This document shows positions 1 to 13,300 of a DNA stretch of 64,000 nt, piece after piece (the first letter of the stretch is position 1; the number at the start of each line of letters is the position of its first letter). The notes under the pieces were generated by a model, which saw only the letters and a program-made list of their open reading frames with translations, was not told where the DNA came from and did no database searches. The stretch spans positions 2,542,001 through 2,606,000 of the forward strand of contig JAMPIQ010000002.1 of assembly GCA_024699855.1 (NCBI GenBank). Reading direction: 5' to 3'. The position numbers were made by a program, and so were the translations under genes. The stretch is from Aphelenchoides besseyi. Taxonomy: Eukaryota; Nematoda; Chromadorea; Rhabditida; Aphelenchoididae.

Positions 1-2280
<2,280 letters not shown>

Positions 2281-2360
2281 CGCACTTAATGTTTTCGATT
2301 GTTAAATAAGTTGTTATTGTTAGAGTCATTAATTACAAACAAACAAGTTGTTTACAAAAG

Positions 2361-3921
2361 TTAATCAAAACGAGATGAATTGAGTAGAAACCAGTTCAGT
2401 AGTTTTGGTTCAGTTATCATTTTTGGGCTCATTGTGTGAATAAAGATATGGTATTCACGTTTTCTTTGAGCAAAATGGAAAAATGTTTCGACTAATCCAA
2501 TAAGTTCTGCGTATCTTCGTGCACCCTCCACGGTTCCTCTTCGTGCTTGCATTCGACGAAGAAGTGCAGTGGAATAAACATGGCGATATTTTTCCAGCTG
2601 CTTCTGTGCACAAGCAGAGAGACCAGGCGTTTCTGTAGAGCCGAATGGTTAGATGGTGTGTGCCTGGAAACAAACCTGAGTGACAAAAGATTATAGCCTT
2701 CAAGAGAAAGTATTCCTCCTTCTCGGGGTTCACTCGTGCTATGACTTCGATATTCCGACAAAATGATTCCAATTCCAAGGGGTGTGGTCTGAACAAACGT
2801 TTACTTGTTGCAATTATCCAATACCTACTCTGGATATTTCTGAGCAAGTATGGAACCTTTTCGAAACGTGAACGGCATTGTGTTGTCAGGTAGAAGTAAA
2901 GTAGTTGAATGATGTTGATGACTTTCGAACGATTCCATTAAATTGCAGTTGACCAAAACAACGTGCATAACCAGTGCTTCTTGATCTTCGATTGTCAGAT
3001 CGTAAAAGAAAGGCATCGCTTTCAAATACTCGACGTTCAAAAGCAGGCCCACAAGCAACCAGTGTCTGAAGTCAAGTGCTAGTGATTTTGAGTCCATTTT
3101 CTGAAAATTTTTAATATTCTTATGTTTCTGTAGCTGCACAGACTTTGTATTTGTTCACCCGACCAAGTTCCGACTGAGAGCTCAAAACCTTTCGAATATC
3201 CGAATCATAGAACTCGAATCCCTTAAAAGATGATACACGTAAATGTTGCAACTTCAACTCCAAATACGCTAAGAAATCAACAACATGCGAATCGATAGTT
3301 TGATCGAAACGTGGAAGAATCTAAACAATTTTGTTTTTACAAACAAAGTTACTCACTAACCTTCTTTTGCACTGTTTCAGCATCTTCATCGTTTTGATCT
3401 TCCAACTCTCGTTTCTGTCGATAGAGGTTAACAAGCAGTGAATTTGCATCCGAGTCGGTAGGCATTTTAATCGCACGAACATCCATACCTGCTGCCAAAC
3501 ATGCTTTCAGACGACACGACCTACATTTGCTTCCGTTTTTGATGTTGCATTTGCTGTTGTTTGTACACACGTATTTGAGGTCTTTTGTAACGACCGAACG
3601 TCTGAAGAAGCTTTTACAACCTGAATCGGGATTACAGAACAAATCTCGTAGCTTACTATTGCACGACGGGGCTGAGTAATGACAACAACGAGCCGGTCGA
3701 TTGCAAACCGCACAATTGGTCGGGACTTCATTGTTTATGAGTCGGGCCTTCTGTTTAACTGTCGACTTAGACAAACTTTCGCTTTCGAAAGATGGAATCT
3801 CTAACTTTGGGGAAACCCAGTTGCTTTCACTAGAACTCCAACCATCATCTACTTTGTTGACCCAAGAGAAGAAATCGTCAATAACCGACCATTCCACGTC
3901 ATCGCTTTCGTTTATCTGCAT
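2361..3921 (-). CDS. Nuclear hormone receptor
   Basis: A nuclear receptor transcription factor of 447 aa. Exons in transcript order: 3921-3657, 3620-3361, 3320-3159, 3100-2829, 2788-2676, 2632-2361 (1,344 nt, exactly 448 codons). Residues ~68-150 form the two-zinc-finger DNA-binding domain: CAVC and CHYSAPSC, then CKSFFRRS, a second finger with CRSCRLKAC and the GM that ends the core. The ligand-binding domain follows, with the helix 3-5 region around YLKAMPFFYDLTIEDQEAL and a later EEYFLLKAI block. Intron 3656-3621 is only 36 nt, has no stop and splits the P-box region of the first finger; keeping it would insert 12 residues. A ctttag acceptor lies 4 nt before the ATG, suggesting trans-splicing or a 5' UTR intron. 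The exact NHR subgroup cannot be fixed by eye. Confidence 0.92.
2439..2444 (+). terminator. Candidate poly(A) signal for the ABCC gene
   Basis: AATAAA, 159 nt after the ABCC stop. It lies inside the last coding exon of the convergent nuclear receptor gene, so the two transcripts would overlap at their 3' ends if it is used. Confidence 0.35.
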
Positions 3922-5164
3922 TGGACTAAAGTGTAAATCTTTAGCAACAACACTCGAAATAAAAGTGCACGGAGATTTGACGCGTCATGTACCCGAGCAA
4001 GAAGATAAGATCGGGTTCTTCAAATGAACCGTTTGAAACGCCGCCTAGCAAAACGGACGATTAGATTTAGAATGAAACTCGTCACTTTTTCACACGCGTT
4101 GTGGTCACAGAGTGCTCGACAGAAGGAATTAAAAACCGAATTCAGTCACGAGTTTTAGCCCGTTAAAATGAATTAGACAAATTGTGTTTAAGGTATCTGT
4201 GACCTACACTGTTGTACTCATTTTAAAAGAGACGACACTTTTTATTCTCTTTTGTGTGCGATGTGTGCACAGCAAAGAGCGATTATTGGAGCTCAATGAA
4301 AACGGGATTTCATGTGGATTGCAAGCGGAATTGCACAGATTTTGATGGGCTGTTGGGGTCTGATCATTGAAGAAAGAACCTACAAAAATGAATAGAGTTT
4401 GTCAAAAAGTTAACCAGAAGTTTTCTAGCAGCCAACATACTCAACAGAGATTCTCAGACGATCACCAACCTTGATTGTCATCTTCGTTGAGATCGAGATC
4501 GCTCGTAAGCTCTGTATATAATCTGGGTATTGAAACACGCTGAATAACGTTTCGAAAAGAAGCGGTTTGACTAACGAGAACATGCGCGTTGCCAGGCGGG
4601 TTCAAATGCCTTTCTTCCATTCGTTTTCACGTGTGCACTCCAGTACTGGAGACGCGTTACACATCGAAAAAGATGTTCGAAACATACTGCTTTCATAGGA
4701 AGGTCTTACGCAAGAGCCGACTGTCCACAAAGAATTCAGTCTCGTTAAGACACTTGAAATGATTCTGAATGTGTGGCCAGTAAGCTCATGGCACAGTTTG
4801 TTCTTTGGAATCGACACAAAAAACGAAATTCGATCAAACAGGAATGAGCTTATTTTACCGTAAACAAACAAAATAAAAGGACTGTGAACTGAATGTGAAG
4901 TACATTTCTTCGCCCACACGAGTTTAGGGCGGGACTGTTTATACACAGAACTCAAATGGTAGTTAGTGTGTGAATTGAAACAAATGAATACGTTGCATTG
5001 ATACTTCGAACTACGTCCAGCAAAAAGGGCTTAAAATAGACCATGAACATATTCACGAGATTCAATTTGTGGTCAGATGTCGGTTCCGCTCTCAACCTTC
5101 AAACTCGAATCCGCCGATCACTTTCCTCGGATTTCCATTCTTCCAATCGGTCGACTGATTTGAG
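3922..5164. other. Intergenic, divergent promoter interval
   Basis: No gene or RNA could be supported here. It separates the minus-strand nuclear receptor from the plus-strand membrane protein gene, so it should hold both promoters. I recognised no specific regulatory motif. Confidence 0.5.
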
Positions 5165-6077
5165 ATGTGGTTAATTCTGCCGATCGTTTTGGGTTTATCG
5201 ATGGCAAATGGAATGAATTTCCTGATGAAAAATTGGCCCACAGTGCCGTCACAGTTATCCGACATTTTGTATTACAATCAAACAGCGGACGAAGTGTACG
5301 TTCTGTGACTACAAACTTCATGATGTTCTTTTGCAGAACCGTTGTTTTGGATCGATCGAATCAATTTGTCGGATTTTGGTTGGGATGTGATTTGAATCGA
5401 ACTGTTGCTGTTCAATTCGATTGCACGGAGTGTTCGAACATGTGAGTTCAAACGAGAGTTCTCAAATTCTTGCTCAGTTCTTACGAGGGCCTAATACATT
5501 ACTCGTTTTCTATCTCGAATGTCACGGGAGTCAATGGAGAGCATCCGATTCTTTTTGGTGGAGATTCACGTGAGTTCTTGTTGTGACTTCTTCACTGCGA
5601 CCGTTAGATCCGAAACTCGAGTTTCCGGTCGCAACTGACTTGATTGTCACTTCCAACGGATTGATCGACAGAAGTACGTGGCAGAAGATAGCCAACACTG
5701 ACGGGTTGTTCAATCCACAGCCTATAAATGAGAATCAATATTCTGTTCCGGTGCGATTTGGACTTGCGAATCCGCATTCCGACAACTCGCTTCTGTACGC
5801 TTCGGTTGTTACGTTCAAAGTGGTTGTTCTCAACTATTCAATCGACTTATCTATTCGGTTGTTTCAGAGATGCCAAAACCTCACGTTTCTACAACTTTTC
5901 CCAAAACCTGATCAAAATGAAATCGCATCGAAACTGAGGAACAAGAATTCGCGTTTCGACCAAAAACCTCAATTCCTCGTGTCGCTTGTAATTGGACTTG
6001 TGCTCAGTTTCATTTTTGGTCTTGCCGTTGCTTCGATTCCCATCATGTTTTATTGCTTGGCAAGAAGAGTCGAGTAA
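5165..6077 (+). CDS. Type I single-pass membrane protein, unknown family
   Basis: Predicted 249-aa protein. Exons: 5165-5295, 5337-5441, 5478-5569, 5608-5819, 5868-6077 (750 nt, 250 codons). The chosen start gives a good signal peptide (MWLILPIVLGLSMANG). The ectodomain of ~190 residues has several N-glycosylation sequons (NQT, NRT, NVT, NLT) and a CTEC motif. One hydrophobic segment near residues 215-240 is followed by a tail of a few residues (CLARRVE). A lysosomal or cell-surface protein would fit this topology, but I did not recognise the family. The fourth intron (5820-5867, 48 nt) is stop-free and in frame, so an alternative reading with 16 more residues is possible. Confidence 0.75.
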
Positions 6078-6337
6078 ATCATTCGACCAACAACGTCGAC
6101 TCTGTGAACAAGCGAAGCAAATCCAATCTTCATTTACGTTCCGATTGAAAAGCCTATCGACCATAAAAGTTTATTCTTTTTGTTGCTCGTTGTTTAAGCA
6201 AAACTTGTTGTGCGTTGAATTAAAAGATGTTAGAAATAGATGCTCCTAAACAACACTAAGATCTAAAGGGAACGACGAGATCAACAAAACTCGAGATACG
6301 AAAGATGAGATAGTCGTGGATTGCAGGGGTCTTGATC

Positions 6338-7035
6338 TTATGAGATATGGCAGATGTTATAACCACAACCTAATGTCGATCTTGTTAATTAGCTCATTTG
6401 TTGTTAACGATTACCTGTATCACAACACAAACTATTACGCCCGCCGCAATCGTAGTCCGAATCACACCAGTTGGTCGGTTTCGTTCGAACACAGTTGATC
6501 CCGAGTTGTTGTTTTGTTGGGCATGTTCCCTTCGGAGCTACACAACACGGATTTCCTGATAGTAATAGATAGATGGTTATAAGCAATAGCATCAATTACC
6601 GACGATATCAACGCACAACTGAAAACTAGAGATTGAACTAATGAAACATATAACATTGAACATACCAAGTTGGACTCACAAAAATCGGAACGTTGACATT
6701 TCGTTGGATTGTATTTTAAGAAGCATTGTTTGTAACCGGCTGAATTTCAGGATCTTCAGGTGCCGATGCAACGACGACTCACGGGCCGGTTTCGAGCTGC
6801 TAGTCGCCACTGGAGTTGCGGGATCGTCTTGTTGTTGTTCCATTGAACTCGGTTTACGCGCTTTAACGGACGCACCCATACCAGAAGGTTGACAATGAGA
6901 ATCGATAGCACCAATTCGATTCATGTAATCGCAAAACTTCAACTTCGGCATTCCCGCTCTATTCGCCGTCGTTATGGTCACACTCAAAGTGACAACAAAA
7001 ATGGACAGAAGAAGAACGCTTGTTGTCGACAACAT
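6338..7035 (-). CDS. Secreted WAP-like cysteine-rich protein
   Basis: Predicted 172-aa secreted protein. Exons in transcript order: 7035-6783, 6739-6666, 6618-6600, 6555-6415, 6369-6338 (519 nt, 173 codons). It has a signal peptide (MLSTTSVLLLSIFVVTLSV), a Thr/Ser/Pro/Gln-rich linker and then a dense cysteine region. The C-terminal part, with CDSDYDC followed by a CC pair and a final CGYNIC, looks like a whey-acidic-protein four-disulfide core, a fold typical of protease inhibitors and antimicrobial proteins. The third exon is only 19 nt long; it is needed to keep frame and supplies a cysteine (LCVDIVG). Whether it inhibits a protease is inference. Confidence 0.78.
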
Positions 7036-7903
7036 TTGAGCTTAAACCTCTGAATTATTTCACCTCTTACCCCTCGTTGTAATTCGTAGACACGCACAAC
7101 AACCGGAAAAGTGAGAGGAACAGTAAGTGATTGGGTTAACAGTTACACTTATAATGGACAGAAAAAGTGGACTTAGTGGTCTAACAAAAGAGTCACGAGT
7201 TCTTTCGTATAATCATGGGGCAAAAGAACGATTGAATGGCAAAAGAAGTTGTTCAGTGAAGAATATTAAAGGACAAAACCGCTCGTTACAGAAAAGTTCT
7301 TTGATTAACCAACTGTCGAAAGTTATTCGTCGCGTATTTGCGGTCTTTTAATTGTTTCCGTTTTGTTGACCAACTTGTTCACACGTTTACACGTCCCACA
7401 AAAATGGAGCGATCAGTTTGTTTACCAGTGGACCCAGTTGTTTGTTTTCTCGCGACTGTCCACTCTAATTCACGTTTCGTGACGCTCATTATTGTGCTTG
7501 AAATGGGTATTCATCAGACCCTTTTGTTGACTGTGTTTCGCTCGTAAACAGAACCTGAAGATCACAAGTTTGCAGAAATCAAAAGCTGCTAATGCACGAA
7601 GATGACCGTCAAGTTTGCAGAAGATCATCAAATTTAACAGAACTTTCTCATCTTCCGTTCATTGTAATTTCACGCGGAAAGACGATGAGCTCGGGCGTCA
7701 ACACGAAAGTTGATTTGAATTAGCGCCCACAGGTTTCTCGCTCTGAACTTACGAATCGATGCAAATCCGTCAAGATGATCCTGATTTGGATGATATTAAA
7801 TCGATTATCCGTAGCCTTTCACAGCTTCGATTGATTTACACAACAAAGTTCTCGAACAGTTAGTCATTTCTACCGAGTGCCGTCACTCTCTCTCGTCGTC
7901 GAA
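7036..7903. other. Intergenic, divergent promoter interval
   Basis: No supported gene. Divergent promoter space between the WAP-like and the ground-like genes. A short word (aagtttgcagaa) occurs twice near 7568 and 7611, too little to call a repeat family. Confidence 0.4.
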
Positions 7904-9011
7904 ATGTTCAGAAATCTGACGTTCTTATTCTGTCTTCTTGTTGTAAATGCCGATCAAGTAGTTAAACAGAAAGGCAACTTGACCGTCGATGGAGCCACCA
8001 ATTTGCCGTTCAATTTTGTTGTGGTTTGTTTCCGAGCACTTCTTTCTAGGATGCCCGGTTGTTTCAGAGCAGAAAAGGAGACAAACCATTGACTACGGCT
8101 AAACGAATCGATCAAATTGACGAGTTTCTTCTCCGAAGAAAGAGAATTTTGGAAGCGTGAGTCTTTTCAGTCCACAAGTATGACTGACTACTTGATTGCA
8201 GTAGACATCGACTGTTCATTCGTGGAATAACGAACTTTCGTGGGCTGCCGTCTCGTCGATTGCAGTACCTGAGAAAACCCGACTTGCCATTTCTTCGCGA
8301 AAAAACTTTCGACAAAATGTTTGAAAAGGTGGTTGCTATTTCAAACGTGTTTTAAACAAACTTTAGACCATCAAAAACAAATATGCTCCTGATCATCAAG
8401 TTTATTTCGTTTCGTTGCCGATCATTATGCCGCCAAACGATCCGTTCGAATTCCACGGACCTCCACAGACGTGTGTCAAGAACTTTGAAGGTCTAATTTG
8501 TTGCAATACAACACTACAAAGTGTCATACTCTCGACTTACGAAGACATTAGAAATCGTCCAAACTTCTCAGCTACCAATGTTCATCGGATAGCAAATGAA
8601 GTGCAAAAAGTACAATAGGAGACCAAAACTTCGGTTAATGTCCATTTTAAGGCCACGGAGAAACGTTTTGGAGTTCGCTTCGAAGTTATTGCAACAGCCA
8701 CAGACTTCGTGTCAAAAACGAATTTCAATGGCGACCTGAATTGTAAGATACGTATCGACGGGAAGTTTATTTTGGCATATGCAACACCAACATGGCCACG
8801 AAAGAACGATATTGAGTTGATTGATGCCTCGGGCTTGTTATCATTTGATGGTCCGGTGACCGAAAAAAGAATGTCGATTGCGGCCGAAAAACTGGAACAC
8901 ATCCGAGAACGATTGATGCAGTCGACTTTAGTGTCGACTAGTGATGGACAGACAGTGAAAGAAGTCACCGAACACAAACCGATTTTCTTGGTCTACGGTC
9001 CGATTCGTTGA
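7904..9011 (+). CDS. Ground-like domain (hedgehog-related) secreted protein
   Basis: Predicted 312-aa protein. Exons: 7904-8023, 8068-8156, 8202-8328, 8367-8609, 8652-9011 (939 nt, 313 codons). It starts with a signal peptide (MFRNLTFLFCLLVVNADQ); an in-frame ATG at 7877 is possible but gives a less typical leader. The C-terminal half is a ground-like domain: paired cysteines (ICCNTTL), a helix region, then RFGVRFEVIATATDF and NCKIRIDGKFILAYATP. Ground-like proteins are nematode-specific and linked to the hedgehog-related set; they are secreted and implicated in cuticle and apical extracellular matrix. The segment before the domain is basic (KRI, RRKR, SRR) and could be processed. This gene is a main argument that the source is a nematode. 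Confidence 0.9.
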
Positions 9012-9035
9012 ATCCAGATGTTTATGTTTAACAAT

Positions 9036-9041
9036 AATAAA
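9036..9041 (+). terminator. Poly(A) signal of the ground-like gene
   Basis: AATAAA 25 nt after the stop codon. Confidence 0.6.
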
Positions 9042-9199
9042 ATTTTTGAGGAATACAACCATTACATTTGTTATTTACATTCTTTGATTAGTGCAGTAGA
9101 TTAGACAATCGTGCCATCGCGAGCATCTCCGCCAAGGTCATTGATTGCAGTTGCGGTAGTGTAGTTTGTGTTAACGAGTTCCACTAAAATCAAATGAAT

Positions 9200-9933
9200 T
9201 CAAAGCTCATAGTCTTCAAACTCACGTGGCATCTTAGCCAACTTGGCACAGTCTTCGGGTAATCTCATTAGCATTTTGGTCAGCTGCTGGTTGTTCTCAG
9301 CATTCAATGCAATGACCAGCTGACTACCAGCCATTTCCGAGTAAATTGAACGCAAACTTTCGTTATTTTCCGAACACTCACGCATTTGGGCATCAATACA
9401 ACGTGCAACACACGCGACCATTTGACATTTACCATTTGGACTATCGATGTCAAATTGACGAACGCAAACCTGTTCACAATCCGGAAATAATTTCGGCTCC
9501 ATTCCTGTCAAACATTCAGAATGCTGTCTAAGAACTGGAAACAAAACGAGGTATATACACGATTTCTCTTCTACCTTCCCGTCTACGATCACAAGCAACG
9601 CGAAGGAAATTGCGAAGTCCTGCGTTGTTCATGTTTTTATCTTCACGTTTAAGGATTCTAAACAAAGAATGATTTGAAACACATTGAGTCTATTGGTACC
9701 TACTTGCACGCTTTGGACATTCGTCCTTCGTCCATCAACTGATCGAAAGCATAACCGCGAACATCGACGTGTGCAGTTGTCAGTTCGCTTTCCACAGGAT
9801 CTACGTGTTCAAGTGCACTGCTGCTCAGCTCCTGACCAAGTTCGTAGAAGACATTTGTGCTCGTAACTTCGCTTGTTGAATAAACTGAGTTCACAACGGA
9901 AGCTGCAATCAACAGGAGAGTAACAACTAACAT
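9200..9933 (-). CDS. Small secreted cysteine-rich protein
   Basis: Predicted 215-aa secreted protein. Exons in transcript order: 9933-9704, 9657-9575, 9534-9200 (648 nt, 216 codons). A signal peptide (MLVVTLLLIAASVVNSVYS) precedes an acidic Ser/Thr-rich stretch, then a domain with about nine cysteines (KACK, VACD, SECL, DCEQVC, GKC, ACVARC, REC, EDC). Spaced helical cysteines of this kind occur in several nematode secreted families, including CPG4-like chitin/chondroitin-proteoglycan proteins, but I cannot assign it with confidence. The C-terminal 60 residues are helical and Gln/Asn-rich. Confidence 0.75.
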
Positions 9934-10392
9934 TCTGACAACGTTCGAATGACACCGCCGTTCGATTTAAACGACCAATCAAACGACCTAATTTAAAGTG
10001 GAACATCGCTCATCAAATGACCTGTTCACAATCACGGTTATTGTGATTGATGATCGACAGCAAATGCGAGCTTCCAATCATAACCGCAGATTAGAGATTG
10101 TTGCAGTTAGTTTTATCGTGTGGGATTGAAAATGCAGATATCAGATTTTAACTAAACAATATGCTCATCTAACATGTAAATAACTTCTTCTGTACAACAC
10201 GGAAGCCAAAGGGATCAGTAGGAGAAGAGCTCACTTTCAACCGCTTTTCTCGATGGTAAACACAACTGAACGATATAGTCTTTAGTTTATTTGTTCTTAG
10301 GAATAAATACAATAGCAATCAAATATGTTACAGGAATGAAGTAAAAAAATTTACATGATAAACAAAATTGAGCAATCGATTTGAGCGGCAAA
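9934..10392. other. Intergenic
   Basis: No gene seen. Contains the 3' UTR region of the minus-strand CNTNAP-like gene and the promoter of the Cys-rich gene at 9933. Confidence 0.4.
10286..10291 (-). terminator. Poly(A) signal of the CNTNAP-like gene
   Basis: AATAAA on the minus strand, about 100 nt after the stop codon. Confidence 0.55.
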
Positions 10393-13300
10393 TTAACAAA
10401 AATACTCCTTAGCGAACGGTTGTTGTTCAACCAACGGCTCCACAGATTTCGACGTGTACGGCACTACATTCTCGTTCGTTTTGTAGACTCCATCGGGCCT
10501 GAAATCAAATTGCACATCTCAATTGTGAACTCGAATGTCTTACCTTGAGCGAACATAACACACGAGTACACATAAGGCTAAAGCCAAAACAATAGCAACG
10601 AACATTCCGATTGCTGGCGTCAACAGAAACAATCGCTGTTGAGTTTTGACCACCGAACTAATATGAATCTCAGATGGATGTTCTTCGGGCTCATTCGTTG
10701 GTTGATATTGCAGTGGATCAAACGGACAGCTTCCAAATTTCACGCTTCCGGTGTGAGATAACCGCGAAGTTGTTGGGGTTTTCAACGGGAAACCGGCGCC
10801 AATTTGCAATCGAGAAATACAACCACTGAAGTTTCTGTCAACGATTTGCCAGACGTTGAGGTTCACGAAGAATGTGAAATTCCCTTCAATCGAAAATGCA
10901 GTTTCACCATTAATCTAAGACGCAAAGATGTCCGATTGATTTGGTTTTTTTGCTTACCGTCAAATTGAAAAACTTTCTTGTTGCACAAAAAGCCACGTCT
11001 CTGTTCTCATCGGTACTAACAATCATCTTGTCGTAGGTGACGTTATGACTAAAAAAGAATCCATCGTACATTCGCACGTTTAAGTGACCTAAATCGGTAT
11101 TCAAATGACTGCATTCTTTCGAGTGATTACCATTTGAATCAATACTCATGTTGAACGTAGAGTCCGCGAACAAAGCACGACCTTTGAGCAATGAAGTGGA
11201 ATTCGTTTCTGTTTGGACGTTCATTCGATAGCAAGTGGACATTTGAGCAGGATCTAAACAAACAAGGGAGTTCAAAACTTCACTTAGATCTCTTACGTTG
11301 CCATGGAATGGACAATTCCGATCCAACGGGAACCCAAATTCCGACTTCTGAAACAAGCAAAAATGAAAAGATATTCAGCGATAGCCAAGTACCTTGATCA
11401 CACTTCAGTCCATTGAACGGAGTGGATGAACAATTGCATCGATAAGTGTCATAAAACTCCATACATTTTGCTTCATTGGCACACGTATTTAGTCGACAAT
11501 AACCCGTGTTTCCGATTTGAATGCCATGCGGATTCAGCTTTCGAACCAACTGTCCAACTAAAATCTCTCGACCACACAAGTACAAACCACGTATCTGACC
11601 GGCGAATCCGGCATTCCCTCTGCCTGTTCTTGAACCTAAAAACGCAAAAAATGAATGATTGGAAAGGAGATGTACCCAAAATGTAAGTGAACGTATCGGG
11701 AAGGATATAAAAAGCCGAAACCACTTTCTCGCGACGATCAACAATCAGTTTCGAATCCTGTGGTGAAACTTCCCAGTAGATGGTGTGCCATTCGTTGTCG
11801 TTAATTGTCTGATCACTCACGATCTCATGCGTTCTTCCAGCATTCACAATTTGACCGACAACCGCTCCATCACGAACGAACAATTGAAACCAACGTTCAC
11901 CATTAGCCGACTAAAACACAAAGAAGTTTGCGATTGAACGATCTTCTACTCACTTGGTATGTAAAAATGGTCATTGAACCGTGAGAAAAACGAACTTGAA
12001 TGTAGATATCGAAGACAGTTTGCAGTCCAAAAGCTTGTGATCCGACCAAGTTTTGATTTCGATCAATAAATGTAACTGTTTCGTAAACTTCTGAAAACAA
12101 AAACCATGATATGTCAAAATGGAAAGGCTACGTCTTCGTGTGCATTTCAGCGGTCCAATCGAAATGTTGGCTGACGAGTATTCGGTTGTTCCACCAACAT
12201 ACAATTGCATCACGGGCAAAAGCTGAGAATGAGTGTTGTATCCCTCGTCGATTCCATCACGACCACTATCACAGTTACACATCCTAATCATTCTGATTAT
12301 ATCTGCCGTAAAATGAACAACTGACTTCCCATGACTGCAAGACGAATTCAAAGCACAAGAACACATTCGAGAGAATGGTGGTGCATCTGCCCATTGCAAA
12401 CCGTGTTGTCCATTTCTTGTCGCATACTAAACTCAATTAGACATCGTAAATTTGTCTGATTTTCGCATACCCAAGTGGATGGTCTTCTTTCCTGTCCAAA
12501 ACTCATAAGTTTGGCTCCACCTTGGCATTCGAATCTCATGAACTGTCGACAAGATTCGAATCCATCGATTAGACGATCTAATTCTTCGCCTTCAACTCCG
12601 TAATCCAAATGTCTCCGAACACTTCCCGGCTCGGTTGGTCCACTCACGAATATTTCCTGTGGAACCGTGTGCGCTAAACTCGTGTTCTCTTCGTCTTCAT
12701 CGTCCGCTTGACCGCGAGTGCAAATCACGTTAAACGATCGAAGCGGACCGCCACCATCGATGTCGATTGTTACGTTCGCCGTCTGACCACGACGACTCAT
12801 TGCCCGATAACTCGGAACTAGCGGAGCAATGCCAGGAGATGGTTGTCGTTTTCGGTTGAAATGATCTTCGCATGAACGTGGAAGTTGAGCTAAAACTTCG
12901 ACATTGGAAAAAAATAATTTGAAAGCTTACAAGTGTGACAATAAGTTCCAGTGTAATTTGGAACACAATCGCATTTGAATTGATCTAAAGGAAAGATTGA
13001 ATTTCGAACCGTTGAACAGAAACCAACCCAAATCGACTTGGAGACATTTCCCGTTGTTCTCACATGGATTGGGCAGACAACGATCTTTGTACATGCATTT
13101 GTCTTTGACTACCTCTCCTTGAACAATCAGTGCCGATTTCAAGTCGACTGTTGCTGATCGCAAACATCCGCTCAGTGAACCCAACCGGAAGGTGCTCATT
13201 CTCAGTCCGATTTTCCTCACAATTGGTCCTTCCAACCACAGAATCGTGTAGCCACCAACCTGAAGATGAACCGTGTAATTGAATACATAAATGTGGAATC

